A stretch of 64,000 nt of DNA from Sphingopyxis sp. PAMC25046 (lineage in GTDB: Bacteria > Pseudomonadota > Alphaproteobacteria > Sphingomonadales > Sphingomonadaceae), in assembly GCF_004795895.1 (NCBI RefSeq), contig NZ_CP039250.1, positions 3,720,001-3,784,000 on the forward strand, given 5' to 3'. The notes under the pieces were generated by a model, which saw only the letters and a list, made by a program, of their open reading frames with translations, was not told where the DNA came from and made no database searches. A program made the position numbers and the translations under genes. Of the stretch, positions 42,242 to 51,882 are shown one piece after another (the first letter of the stretch is position 1; the number at the start of each line of letters is the position of its first letter).

Positions 42242-42874
42242 TCAGCGCGAACCGCCGGCCAGCCAATATTCGTGCAGCGCCTCTACCTTTCCGTCGGTGA
42301 GGAGCGGCATGGCCGCGTGCAATTGCTCGTCGGTCCAGTCCCACCATCGCATTTCGAGCAGCAAGGCGATGCGCGCCGCGTCGAAACGCGTCCGGATCGG
42401 CGCGGCGGGGTTGCCGCCGACGATCGAATAGGGCGCGACGTCTCGCGTGACCACGGCGCGCGTTGCGATCACCGCGCCGTCGCCGATCCGGACGCCGGGC
42501 ATCACGATCGCCTCGGACCCGATCCACACATCGTTGCCGACCACCGTGTCGCCCGCCGGCTCGAAGCCGTTGCGCGCGCCCCCGAACGCCGGAACCTCCG
42601 GCATCCAGTAAAAGGGAAAGGTGCTGATCCAGTCGTGCCGATGCCCCTGATTGCCGGCCATGATGAAGGCGGCGCCCGATCCGATCGAACAGAAACTGCC
42701 GATCACCAGCTTGTCGGCGTCGCTGTCGGGAAGGATGAACCGCGCGCAATCGTCGAAGCTGTGACCGTGATAATAGCCCGAATAATAGCTGAAGCGACCC
42801 ACGCGAATATTGGGATGGCTCACCTGTTTGTCGAGCGTGATGCCCTTGAAGGGGCTTTCAAAAAAATTTGTCAT
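42242..42874 (-). CDS. catB: Type B chloramphenicol acetyltransferase-like (xenobiotic acyltransferase)
   Basis: 210 residues of the left-handed beta-helix (hexapeptide) acyltransferase family. The block [18 protein letters not shown], then [20 protein letters not shown] with HRHDW (active-site His region) and [16 protein letters not shown] is very close to the CatB type B enzymes that acetylate chloramphenicol. The start [12 protein letters not shown] at 42874 is the CatB N-terminus. Its natural role in an environmental sphingomonad is unproven. It is alone on this strand, with the TonB-dependent receptor starting 410 bp away on the other strand. Confidence 0.88.
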   Translation of the reverse strand: MTNFFESPFKGITLDKQVSHPNIRVGRFSYYSGYYHGHSFDDCARFILPDSDADKLVIGSFCSIGSGAAFIMAGNQGHRHDWISTFPFYWMPEVPAFGGARNGFEPAGDTVVGNDVWIGSEAIVMPGVRIGDGAVIATRAVVTRDVAPYSIVGGNPAAPIRTRFDAARIALLLEMRWWDWTDEQLHAAMPLLTDGKVEALHEYWLAGGSR

Positions 42875-43284
42875 TTCATGTACCTGAAGAAACGCCGGCA
42901 CGCGCATGCCGCCGCTGCGAAGGCAATCGCCTCCATTCAGGCGCTTCGTTCGGAGCGCCTGTTCATGTTCCTCGCGTCAGCCGACCGGGAACCCGATGGA
43001 GGTGGTACATGGTGCCGATTTCATCGAGGCGACGCCTAGCATCCGGCCTCGAGCAAGGCAAATTGAGGCACCCGATAAATTGCCGCCAGCGGCCTTTCTC
43101 CATCGGCACATTGTTCCGGCACCGCTCGCCGGAAGCCTCGATCTCCGTCGCCGCCCGCGGCGTGTCATGTCGGTGCATCATGATTGTCATGGCCGCGTCG
43201 TATCGCGGCCATCGAAACGCAACCCTGCGCGCCTAGCGGACGTGCCGACCGCAATCGGCGGCAATCCAATCCAGGGGTTTCAGA
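42875..43284. other. Intergenic region between catB-like gene and TonB receptor
   Basis: 410 bp. I see no convincing gene: the open frames here lack ribosome sites and have atypical composition. It contains a perfect 9-bp-stem hairpin (43189-43212, arms ATGGCCGCG and CGCGGCCAT, loop TCGTAT) 72 bp before the receptor start. It should hold the promoters of both genes. Confidence 0.5.
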
Positions 43285-45798
43285 ATGACGATCAGAGGTC
43301 TTGCCTCCGCCAGCCTATTTGTTCTTTTTGCGAGCACAAGCAGCGTCGCGCTGGCGCAGTCGGATGCCGACGACACATCCGCCGCCGCGGCCGAATCGCA
43401 GGGCGAGGAGATCGTCGTGACCGGCCGCGCCGGCGCCGGCGACCGCACGCGGATCGACACCAGCTATGCGATCACTTCGATCGACAATGACATGCTGCGT
43501 TCGCGCGCGCCCTCGAGCGTCACCGAAGCGCTGAAGTCGGTCCCCGGTTTCTGGGTCGAGGCATCGGGCGGCGAAGGCAGCGGCAACGTCCGCGCGCGCG
43601 GCATTCCGGTCGACGGCTTCGGATCGATCACCCTGCTCGAAAACGGCCTGCCGGTGCAGCATGACCCCTCGCTCGGCTATCTCAACGCCGACCAGGCCTT
43701 TCGGATCGACGAATCGATCGAACGCATCGAGGTGGTCCGCGGCGGTCCGTCGTCGATCTTCTATTCGAACGCGCCCGGCGGCGCGGTCAATTTCATCACC
43801 CGCCAGCCCACCGACGAAATGACCGGTGTCGCGCGCATCCTCTATGGCCCGACCGCCGACCTGTTCCGCTTCGACGGCTGGGTCGGCGCGCCGCTCGGCA
43901 ACGGGTGGAGCTTTGGTGTCGGCGGCTATTATCGCAAGGAGGATGGCGTCCGCGACCCCGGCTTCACCGGCAATCAGGGCGGACAGGTCCGCGCCGACTT
44001 GGGATATGATTTCGGCGATGGTCGGATCACGCTCGGGTACAAGCGGATCGACGACAGCACGATCTTCTACACCGGCATTCCGCTCACCAAGGACCGCAAG
44101 GGCGACATCGTCGGCCTTCCCGGCTTCAACCCGCATTATGGCACGACGGCAAGCCGGGCGACCGCTTTCCTGACGCTGCGCGACGCCAATGGCCCGGTCC
44201 AGTTCGACAATGCCGACGGCACCGACGTCAATCTCGACCAGTTCAGCCTGCTCGCCGAATGGGAGTTCGCGCCGGGCTGGAAACTCAGCAACCGTGCGCG
44301 CTACCGCGATTCGCTGACGGTGCGCAACGGCGTCTATCCGGCCTCGATCAGCACCGCGGCCGCCTTTCTCAACCAGAATAGCGCGTCGCTCCTCGCCGCC
44401 TTCCCGGGTGCGACGAGCATCCAGCTGCGTTACAGCGACACGGGCGAGGCGTTCGACGTCACCGGCCAGAACGGCAATGGCGATGTCTTCATCAACGCGG
44501 CGCGACCGGTCACGGTCGACGAGAGCGAGTTTCTGAACGATCTCCGCCTCGCGCACAGTTTCGACATGGGCGGCACGACGCATGACTTCGCCATCGGCTT
44601 CTATTACGCGCGGATCGAGGAGACCTTCCGCCGCTATTCGGCATCGACGCTGCAGGACGTGTCGGACAATTCGCGCCTCCTCGACCTCGTCGCGCTGAAC
44701 GGCGCCGGGCAGGTCGTCGGCGCCGCAACCGAAAATGGCGTCGTCCGCTACGGCTCCGAATTCGCGAACGGCAGCGGTACGCAGGACACATTCGCGCTTT
44801 ATGCCGCGGACGAATGGCAAATCCTTCCCTCGCTGCGCCTCGACGCCGGTATCCGTTGGGAAACGGTCAAGACCCGCGGCGCGCAAGAGGGCAGCCGTAC
44901 GGTCGATCTCGGCAACGCGGCGACGCTCGCCGACAACAATGTGCTGACCGGAAACGGCGTCTTCACGCCCTTCGACAAGAAATTCGACAAGGTCGGCTAC
45001 ACGGTGGGTGCCGATTGGCAGTTCGCGCCGCGCGCCGGAGTCTTCGCGCGCTACACTTCGGCTTTTCGTCTGCCGAGCGTCGGCAACTTCATCACCAGCG
45101 CCACCGCCGTTCCGCGCACGCAGGGCATCGACCTTTGGGAAGCGGGCCTCAAATATCAGTCGCGCTTCGCCAGCGTCTATCTCACCGGCTTCCTCACCGA
45201 CTTCAACTCCTACGGGATCGGCAACACGCGGTTCGACCCCGACACCAACGGCTATGTGTCGCAGACGATCTACACCGACACGCGCGCCTATGGCGTCGAG
45301 TTCGAAGGCACGGTGCGGCCGGCGCCCTGGTTCGATTTCACGCTCAACGCGACCTGGCAGGACCCGACCTTCCGCAACCTGCGCTTCGACGAGCTCACGA
45401 CGGTCGACGGACAGCAGACGCTGGTGCCGCGGGACTATACGGGCAATCAGCTGATCCGCGTCCCGAAGATCGCGCTGCGTGCGACGCCCGCGGTGACGCT
45501 GCTCGATGACCGGCTGCGCGCGCAGCTCGACGTCGAACATTATACGAAGCGCTTCGCCGACGCGGCGAACATATCGAAGCTTCCGGCCTACACGGTCCTC
45601 AACGCCAGTGTCCGCTTCCGCGTCACCGACCAGATCACGCTTTGGGCCTATGGCGACAATCTCACCAACGAAATCGGACTGACCGAAGGCAATCCGCGCG
45701 CGGGCGAACTCACCAGCGGGCAGGCCAACGACCTGTTGTTCATCGGGCGTCCGATCGTCGGCCGGAATTTCCGCTTCGCGGTGGACTTCCGCTTCTGA
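43285..45798 (+). CDS. TonB-dependent receptor
   Basis: 837 residues. Signal peptide ends near SVALAQS; TonB box-like EEIVVTGRA; plug with SSVTEALKSVPGFWVEASGG and RGGPSSIFYSNAPGG; barrel ending FRFAVDFRF. It would import an organic ligand over 600 Da or a metal complex. It is translationally coupled (TGATG) to the following PHP-domain hydrolase. Together with the catB-like gene divergent to it, no iron regulator is visible. Confidence 0.92.
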   Translation: MTIRGLASASLFVLFASTSSVALAQSDADDTSAAAAESQGEEIVVTGRAGAGDRTRIDTSYAITSIDNDMLRSRAPSSVTEALKSVPGFWVEASGGEGSGNVRARGIPVDGFGSITLLENGLPVQHDPSLGYLNADQAFRIDESIERIEVVRGGPSSIFYSNAPGGAVNFITRQPTDEMTGVARILYGPTADLFRFDGWVGAPLGNGWSFGVGGYYRKEDGVRDPGFTGNQGGQVRADLGYDFGDGRITLGYKRIDDSTIFYTGIPLTKDRKGDIVGLPGFNPHYGTTASRATAFLTLRDANGPVQFDNADGTDVNLDQFSLLAEWEFAPGWKLSNRARYRDSLTVRNGVYPASISTAAAFLNQNSASLLAAFPGATSIQLRYSDTGEAFDVTGQNGNGDVFINAARPVTVDESEFLNDLRLAHSFDMGGTTHDFAIGFYYARIEETFRRYSASTLQDVSDNSRLLDLVALNGAGQVVGAATENGVVRYGSEFANGSGTQDTFALYAADEWQILPSLRLDAGIRWETVKTRGAQEGSRTVDLGNAATLADNNVLTGNGVFTPFDKKFDKVGYTVGADWQFAPRAGVFARYTSAFRLPSVGNFITSATAVPRTQGIDLWEAGLKYQSRFASVYLTGFLTDFNSYGIGNTRFDPDTNGYVSQTIYTDTRAYGVEFEGTVRPAPWFDFTLNATWQDPTFRNLRFDELTTVDGQQTLVPRDYTGNQLIRVPKIALRATPAVTLLDDRLRAQLDVEHYTKRFADAANISKLPAYTVLNASVRFRVTDQITLWAYGDNLTNEIGLTEGNPRAGELTSGQANDLLFIGRPIVGRNFRFAVDFRF

Positions 45799-47291
45799 TG
45801 TGGACCCGGGCAACCCTGTTTGCCGCTGCGCTGGCGATCGCCGGCGCAGCGGCGGCGGCCGAACCGTCGCAGCCGGACGTCACGGTTGCGGGCGAGATCA
45901 GCGGCGCCGATCATCAGACCTATCGCGAAGTGCCGTTCGACGTGCCCGAGGGCACCGAACGGATCACCGTGACGCTGACCTATGACAAGGCGAACCGGAC
46001 GGTCGTCGACATGGGGGTCTGGGATCCGGCGCGTTTCCGTGGCTGGAGCGGCGGCACGCGCGACCGCTTCACGATCGCGCCGAGCGATGCGACGCCCGGC
46101 TATCTTGCCGGGGCGCTGCCGTCGGGACGCTGGCGCGTGTTGCTGGGCGTTCCCAACGCGCGAAAGGACAGCCGGGCGGCCTATTCGGTCAATGTCTTCT
46201 TCGATCGCGCAGGGCAGTCGCGCGCCAGCGCCGCGATCGCCGATCCGCCGATCAAAACCGAACCGGGTTGGTATCGCGGCGACCTTCACATGCACGATGC
46301 GCACAGCGACGGCAGCTGCCAAAGCCGCGGCGGCCGAAAAGTGCCGTGCCCGCTGTTCCGTACCGTCCTCGCCGCCGCCGATGCGGGGCTCGATTTCATC
46401 GCGGTCACCGACCACAACACCACCGCGCATTTCGGCGGCCTGCGCGAGCTCCAGCCCTATTTCGACACGATGCTGCTGATCCCCGGTATCGAGGTGACGA
46501 CATTCGGCGGCCACGCCAATATTTTCGGCCCCGCCCGTTTCGTCGATTTTCGCGTCGGGACGGCCGGCGTGCCCGATGTCGACGCCTTGCAGCGCGACGC
46601 CGCAGCATCGGGCGCGATCCTGTCGCTCAATCATCCCGCCCTGCCATCGGGTGAGCAGTGCATGGGCTGCGGCTGGACCTGGCCCGACACCGATTACGAC
46701 AAGGTTGCCGCGATCGAGGCGATCAACGGGACGATGACCGAGGGCCCCTTCGCCGGGCTTGGTTTCTGGTATGCGCGGCTGAACGAAGGGCACCGGCTGA
46801 CCGGCATTGCAGCCAGCGACAATCACGATCCCGACGTCGCGCCAGGCAAATCCCCGCCCGGCCCGGCGCCGATCGGCCGGCCGCGAACGGTCGTTCATGC
46901 GCGCGCGCTCTCGACGCCGGCGATCCTGAACGGCATCCGCGCCGGCAATGTGTTCATCGACGTCGAGGGAACGCGCACGCGGCTCCTGGAAGTCGAAGCC
47001 GCGGCAGACGGACGACGTGCCGCGATGGGGGAGGTGTTACCGGGACGCCGCCCCACGACGATCCGGGCGCATATAAGGGACGCCGCGGGGTCTTCCGCCG
47101 AACTGATCCTCAACGGCCAGCCGACCGGCGCGCGTCATCCGGTCGCGTCGGACGATGCCCGGCTGACGCTGGTGTTGAAAGCCGAAAAGGCTTGCGGCTG
47201 GGCCGCCGTCAATGTTCGCAGTAGCGAAGGCAAGCTGCTGCTGGTCGGCAATCCGGTCTATTTGTCCTGCGATACGGTCCGGCCGCAATAA
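45798..47291 (+). CDS. Exported CehA/McbA-family PHP metallohydrolase
   Basis: 497 residues: a signal peptide (ends near AIAGAAAAAEP), a ~140-residue beta-rich N-terminal domain, then a PHP domain with metal-ligand motifs GDLHMHDAHSDGSC, AVTDHNT and SLNHPALPSGEQC, and a small beta-sandwich C-terminal domain. The family includes carbaryl hydrolase CehA and McbA; members act on esters and phosphoesters. Start ATG at 45798 overlaps the receptor stop. An exported hydrolase coupled to an importer suggests cleavage of the ligand in the periplasm. The substrate is unknown. Confidence 0.87.
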   Translation: MWTRATLFAAALAIAGAAAAAEPSQPDVTVAGEISGADHQTYREVPFDVPEGTERITVTLTYDKANRTVVDMGVWDPARFRGWSGGTRDRFTIAPSDATPGYLAGALPSGRWRVLLGVPNARKDSRAAYSVNVFFDRAGQSRASAAIADPPIKTEPGWYRGDLHMHDAHSDGSCQSRGGRKVPCPLFRTVLAAADAGLDFIAVTDHNTTAHFGGLRELQPYFDTMLLIPGIEVTTFGGHANIFGPARFVDFRVGTAGVPDVDALQRDAAASGAILSLNHPALPSGEQCMGCGWTWPDTDYDKVAAIEAINGTMTEGPFAGLGFWYARLNEGHRLTGIAASDNHDPDVAPGKSPPGPAPIGRPRTVVHARALSTPAILNGIRAGNVFIDVEGTRTRLLEVEAAADGRRAAMGEVLPGRRPTTIRAHIRDAAGSSAELILNGQPTGARHPVASDDARLTLVLKAEKACGWAAVNVRSSEGKLLLVGNPVYLSCDTVRPQ

Positions 47292-47378
47292 GGGCGCGGC
47301 CGGACCGGCGGGAAGTGCGCGCCGAAAAGACGGGGGACCGCCATTTTCAAGACCGTCCGGGCCGATCGTCGATTCGGT

Positions 47379-50300
47379 CTAGTCGTCGCGGTTGGCGATG
47401 TTGGTGAAGGCGGCCCAGGCGGAAGGATGCGCCCAGCCGGCTTTCCAGCCCGCGATCGCCGAGCCGTCGGCACGCTTGCCGCTGCGCACCGCCTTCATGC
47501 CCATCTGCAGCGCCTCGGCGCGCGAGGTTCCGGGGTTTGCGCGGCGCGCGGTCAGCGTTTCGACCGTGAGCACCGCGGTCGCCTGATCCGATACGCGCCA
47601 GTGGCTCGCGAGCAGCGCGTCGGCGCCCGCGTAGAGGAAACCGCGCGCGAGCGCCGACAGACTGTCGCCGCCGCCCGAATTTACGGCCGAGGCGGTGTTG
47701 CACGCCGACAGGATCACCCAGTCGGCCGACAGCGTCAGCCGTGCGGCCTCGGTCGCGGTGAGCAGGCCGTCGTCGGTATCGCTCGCGACGCTAGGCGGGG
47801 TGAGCACCAGCCCGGGCTCGCCGAACCCCAGCTCGGGATCGGGAAGCAGGCCGTGCGTGGCGATCGCGACGATGTCGCTCGTCGGCAGCGCCGGATCGCG
47901 GCGCAGCGCCGCCTCGGTGGCATCGCGCTCGAGCGTGAGGCTGACCGGCGCGGCGCCGAACAGCTCGGCCATCGCCGCGAGCTCGACTTTGGTACCGGGC
48001 AAGGGGGCGAGCTTGCGGAGCGCGTCGGGGTCGGCCAGCGGCGAGCCCGCGGCCGACACCCCGTCGAAGACGCCGACCCCCGCCGCGGCGCGCGATCCCG
48101 TATCGCCGCCGAGCAGCACGGGCGCGCCATAGCCACGAAAACTCTTGCTCCGCCGTTCTCCCCGCGCCGCGACGGGCAGCATCAACGCCGCGACCGACGG
48201 CAGGCTGGTGAAGGCATAGCGATCGGCGAGCCATCCCGCGCGGGCAAGCGTGTCGGGGTCGGCCAGGTCGGCGCCTTCGGGCAAGGGGGTCGACGACAGC
48301 ATCGCGAGCGGCAGGTCGCCGAGCTTGCCCGAGCTCGCGACATACAGGCGCCGCGTGTCCTTCAGCAGCGGTTCGACCGGTGCGATCAGCTCCTTGTAGA
48401 GCGCGTGCGCGATGTCGAGATCGAAGCGGCGATGCCCCTCGAGCTCGCGCGTCGTCATCGGCAGCGCGTCGAGTTCGGCCTTGCGCGCCGCCGAACAGGT
48501 CGCGAAGTCGACATCGCAGCGAAGGTCGGAAATCTGTTTCAGGATGACGTCGATCTCTTGCGCCGGCCGGCTCCAGCCAACGGCGTCGGGGGTGACGACA
48601 AAGAGGTGAAAGGTGTTCGCAGCCTCGGTCATCATCAGCAAGGCTTCGCCCGGCCGCAGCGCCTTCTGCGCTTCGGCAAGCCCGACCGGGCGCGGCGACA
48701 CGAGCTGGCGGTACGACGGATATTTCTTGTCGATCAGCGCGCCGATGTCGGCGAGTTCGGCCTGCACGCCGTCGAGTTCGCCGCGCAGCCGCGCAGCCTC
48801 GACGGATTTCCGGTCGCCGAGCGCGCGGAGCAGATTCTTGTCGATGACGTTCGCGCGCGCGGCCAGATCCTGCTCGCGGCGCACCGCTTCCGCCATTTGC
48901 GGCGTCTTCGCGGCGCTGCGCGCGGCGGACTGCAGCACCGCGCGCCCCGAAGCCGAGCTGTTCGCATCCTGCGCCGCCCGAAAGGCAAGGTCCTGAAGTC
49001 GCGACTGCCCGGCTGCTTCGCGCGTATCGCTCATCAGGCCGAAGGCCGCATTCATATAGGTGGTGAAGGTACCGCGGTTGGGGTCGACCTGTTGCCGGTC
49101 GAGCGCCGACAAGGCGACGGCGTTGCCGCCCGCCGCGGTCCGGTCGTTGAGTCGCCGCACGATCGCGACCGCCTTGGCAGCCGCCGCCTCGGCTTCGGCC
49201 GCCTTGCCCTGCCGCAGCAGGCTCGCGGCAAGACCGCTATAGGCATGCGCGGTCTCGACGTGCGATTCGCCGAGGCTGCGCTGGCGGATCCCCAGCGCCT
49301 GGCGGTAATAGGGCTCGGCCGCTTCGTCGCCGGCGCGATCGAGACCGCCCCGGCGAACCAGCGCCGCGGCGACGCTGGCATAGCCATCGGCGGTGAGCGG
49401 ATGGTCCTCGCCGAGCAGGCGGCGGCGGATGTCCAGCGCCTTGATCGCCATCTCGGCGCCCTCGGCATGCCGGCCGAGCAGGCTGAGCGTCGTGCCGAGG
49501 CTGGCAAAGGCATGCGCGGTCTCGGGATTGTCTTCGCCGAACTTGGCCCGAAAGATGCCGAGCGCCTCGCGCATCAGCGGTTCGGCGGCTTCGGGGCCGA
49601 GATTATAGGCGAGGTTGATCAGCTGCGTCGCATAGGAGGGATGGTCCGCCCCCGCGACGCTCTTCTGGATTTCGATCCCGCGCCGGTACATCGGCTCGGC
49701 TTCGTCGAAGCGGCCCTGCTGGACCAGATTATGCGCGACATTGCCGTACATGATGGCGGTGCGATGGCTGCTTTCGCCGAACGCCTGCCGCGTGATGTCG
49801 AGCGCCTTGCGCAGCAGAGGTTCGATCGCCGACGGCGGCAGCCCGCGGTTTTCCATGATCAGCGCGACATTGCTATAGGCCTCGCCGGTCAGGGGGTGGG
49901 TGTCGCCAAGCGCCTTGACCCGGATCGCGAGTGCCTTGCGATAGGTGGCGTCGGCTTCCTCATAGCGTCCCTGCAGCCGCAGGCTGTTGGCGACCGCGGT
50001 ATAGCCGAGCGCCGCCTCGGCGCTTTCGTCGCCCTTGGCCGCGCGCCACAGGTCGAGCGCCTTGTTCGCTGCTGCCGAGGCCTCGTCATAGCGCCCGATT
50101 TCGGAGAAATTCGCCGAAACATTATAATGGCTGAGCGCGATGTCGGCAGGATCGCTGTCAGGCAGCGCCTCCTCGATCGCCAGCACCTTGGCAAAGACGG
50201 GCGCCGCCTCGTCGAAGCGCCCGAGGGTGCTGAGCACGGTCGCGAGATTGCCGTAATTCGCCGCGGTCTCGCGGTGATTTTCGCCATGGACCGCGATGCT

Positions 50301-50891
50301 CGCCTCGACCGCTTCGCGGTACAGCGGTTCGGCGCCCTTCATGTCGCCGCTTTCGGCCATGGCACGCGCCAGATTGCTGGTCGCGATGATCGACTTGGAG
50401 TGGTGCTTGCCATTGTTCGCGAGGCGCGCCGCGAGGATCGCGCGGCGCAGCGGGATAGCTTCCACGGGGCGACCCTGCGCCATATAATTGGCCGAGAGGC
50501 GGGCGTAGGCGAGCAAGGTCTCGTCGTCGCTTTCGCCGAGCGACGCCCGGTTGATCGCGAGCAGCTGCTTCAGGAAGGGCTCGGCCTCCTTCAGCCGCCC
50601 CTCGTCCTCCAGCACGCCCGCGAGCAGCCGATAGCCCATGCTGGTGATCAGATTGTCGGCGCCGTACCGCTTCGTCGCTTCGCCGGTCCAGCGCCGGTAG
50701 ACCGCCTCCGCGTCGCGCCGTTTGCCCGCGCGTTCGAGATCCATGCCGCGATTGAGGAGGTCGATCAGCTCCTGTTCGTCGCCGTCGAGCTTGGCGGGTG
50801 GCGACGTTTCGTGCGCGAACCCCGTCGGCGCGATCGTCCACAGCGGCGCCGCGAGGAGAAGAGCGAAAAAGCTAAGTCGGCGGCTGGCCAT
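47379..50891 (-). CDS. Exported TPR-CHAT caspase-like protein
   Basis: 1170 residues. A signal peptide (ends near TGFAHE) precedes about 13 TPR-like repeats of ~42 residues (Kinesin-light-chain-type, e.g. AMYRRGIEIQKSV-like units) up to about residue 590, a linker helical region, and a C-terminal CHAT domain (about 830-1170) with the catalytic dyad His1013 in IATHGLL and Cys1064 in ILSACNTA. CHAT is a caspase/gingipain-type protease fold. Export to periplasm is unusual for immunity-type CHAT proteins. It is convergent with the PHP gene and divergent from the paoABC operon; no partner gene is obvious. Confidence 0.9.
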   Translation of the reverse strand: MASRRLSFFALLLAAPLWTIAPTGFAHETSPPAKLDGDEQELIDLLNRGMDLERAGKRRDAEAVYRRWTGEATKRYGADNLITSMGYRLLAGVLEDEGRLKEAEPFLKQLLAINRASLGESDDETLLAYARLSANYMAQGRPVEAIPLRRAILAARLANNGKHHSKSIIATSNLARAMAESGDMKGAEPLYREAVEASIAVHGENHRETAANYGNLATVLSTLGRFDEAAPVFAKVLAIEEALPDSDPADIALSHYNVSANFSEIGRYDEASAAANKALDLWRAAKGDESAEAALGYTAVANSLRLQGRYEEADATYRKALAIRVKALGDTHPLTGEAYSNVALIMENRGLPPSAIEPLLRKALDITRQAFGESSHRTAIMYGNVAHNLVQQGRFDEAEPMYRRGIEIQKSVAGADHPSYATQLINLAYNLGPEAAEPLMREALGIFRAKFGEDNPETAHAFASLGTTLSLLGRHAEGAEMAIKALDIRRRLLGEDHPLTADGYASVAAALVRRGGLDRAGDEAAEPYYRQALGIRQRSLGESHVETAHAYSGLAASLLRQGKAAEAEAAAAKAVAIVRRLNDRTAAGGNAVALSALDRQQVDPNRGTFTTYMNAAFGLMSDTREAAGQSRLQDLAFRAAQDANSSASGRAVLQSAARSAAKTPQMAEAVRREQDLAARANVIDKNLLRALGDRKSVEAARLRGELDGVQAELADIGALIDKKYPSYRQLVSPRPVGLAEAQKALRPGEALLMMTEAANTFHLFVVTPDAVGWSRPAQEIDVILKQISDLRCDVDFATCSAARKAELDALPMTTRELEGHRRFDLDIAHALYKELIAPVEPLLKDTRRLYVASSGKLGDLPLAMLSSTPLPEGADLADPDTLARAGWLADRYAFTSLPSVAALMLPVAARGERRSKSFRGYGAPVLLGGDTGSRAAAGVGVFDGVSAAGSPLADPDALRKLAPLPGTKVELAAMAELFGAAPVSLTLERDATEAALRRDPALPTSDIVAIATHGLLPDPELGFGEPGLVLTPPSVASDTDDGLLTATEAARLTLSADWVILSACNTASAVNSGGGDSLSALARGFLYAGADALLASHWRVSDQATAVLTVETLTARRANPGTSRAEALQMGMKAVRSGKRADGSAIAGWKAGWAHPSAWAAFTNIANRDD

Positions 50892-51237
50892 GGCGCTGCA
50901 TTTCCCTGTTTTTACCCAACATACAGAATATCTTGAGTTATTGTCATCCGTTCGCGCTAGGACAAGGCGCGCGGCGGCGTTGTGACCACGGTCACGCCCG
51001 GTCGATATCGCTCGAAGCGCGCTTCACTAAGCGACGACAGGCCTTCCGTACGCGAGCACGCTCGACGCGGGCTCGGCTGATCGTCGCCCGTTGCGGCGGA
51101 CCCATGGGTTATGCTAGTTTTGGTCTCGATCCAAAATCGTCAGGGGGCGCGGCAACGCATCGTCCCCTTTTGCATTCATTTGTAAGGACAGCCGCCGACG
51201 AAGCCGTCGCGCGGAGAAAAGATGATTGGGACAGCGC
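50892..51237. promoter_or_regulatory. Divergent promoter region of CHAT and pao genes
   Basis: 346 bp without a convincing gene. It holds a 14-bp palindrome GTGACCACGGTCAC (50982-50995) and an inverted repeat TTTTGG-N7-CCAAAA (51118-51136). Either could be an operator; no promoter boxes are certain. An open frame antisense to the pao start is rejected. Confidence 0.5.
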
Positions 51238-51882
51238 ATGGCAATATCGCACGACATTTCCATCTCTCGGCGCGGGCTGCTCGCCGGCGGCGCGATCTCG
51301 GTCGCTACCGTCGCGGTATCCGATTCCGCGGCCGCGACCCAGGAATCGGGGCGCCCGGCCAACGGACCGCCGACCGCACGTGTCAGCTTCGAGGTCAACG
51401 GCTCGGCACATGAGCTCGAACTCGACACGCGCACGACGCTGCTCGATGCGCTTCGCGAACATCTTCGCCTGACGGGCACGAAGAAGGGGTGCGATCATGG
51501 GCAATGCGGGGCCTGCACCGTCATCGCCGACGGTCGCCGGATCAACAGCTGCCTTTCGCTCGCCGTGCAGCATGACGGCGACAAGATCACGACGATCGAG
51601 GGGCTGGGCCTTCCGGGCAAGCTCCATCCGATGCAGGAAGCCTTCGTCGTTCACGACGGCTATCAATGCGGCTATTGCACCCCGGGACAGATCTGTTCGG
51701 CGGTCGCGGTCCTGGACGAAATCGAAGCAGGCATTCCGAGCCACGTGACCACGGACCTGAACGAGCCCCCCAAGGTCACGCGAGGCGAACTGCGCGAACG
51801 GATGAGCGGCAATATCTGCCGCTGCGGCGCCTATTCGAACATCATCGACGCGATCACCGATGTCGCGGGAGCGAAGGCATGA
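51238..51882 (+). CDS. paoA: Periplasmic aldehyde oxidoreductase, [2Fe-2S] subunit
   Basis: 214 residues with a twin-arginine signal ([13 protein letters not shown], Arg11-Arg12), followed by a ferredoxin domain ([11 protein letters not shown]) and a helical domain with the second cluster (QCGYCTPGQ and CRCGAYSN). It passes electrons in a molybdenum enzyme. Start is ATG at 51238; an in-frame TTG lies 12 bp before. It is the first gene of the operon, overlapping the next by 4 bp. E. coli PaoA is the best-known relative. Confidence 0.93.
   Translation: MAISHDISISRRGLLAGGAISVATVAVSDSAAATQESGRPANGPPTARVSFEVNGSAHELELDTRTTLLDALREHLRLTGTKKGCDHGQCGACTVIADGRRINSCLSLAVQHDGDKITTIEGLGLPGKLHPMQEAFVVHDGYQCGYCTPGQICSAVAVLDEIEAGIPSHVTTDLNEPPKVTRGELRERMSGNICRCGAYSNIIDAITDVAGAKA

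Noticed and set aside
42135..42749. Alternative minus-strand frame over the catB-like gene
   Set aside because: It is a frame-shifted reading of the catB-like gene; the other frame has full hexapeptide repeats and the CatB N-terminus.
43315..45813. An 832-codon open frame antisense to the TonB-dependent receptor
   Set aside because: No protein-like pattern; the receptor on the plus strand has signal peptide, plug and barrel.
47427..50936. A 1169-codon open frame antisense to the CHAT gene
   Set aside because: It mirrors the CHAT gene on a GC-rich template; its translation is Arg/Gly/His-rich with no recognisable domain, signal or ribosome site. The CHAT protein has clear repeats and catalytic motifs.
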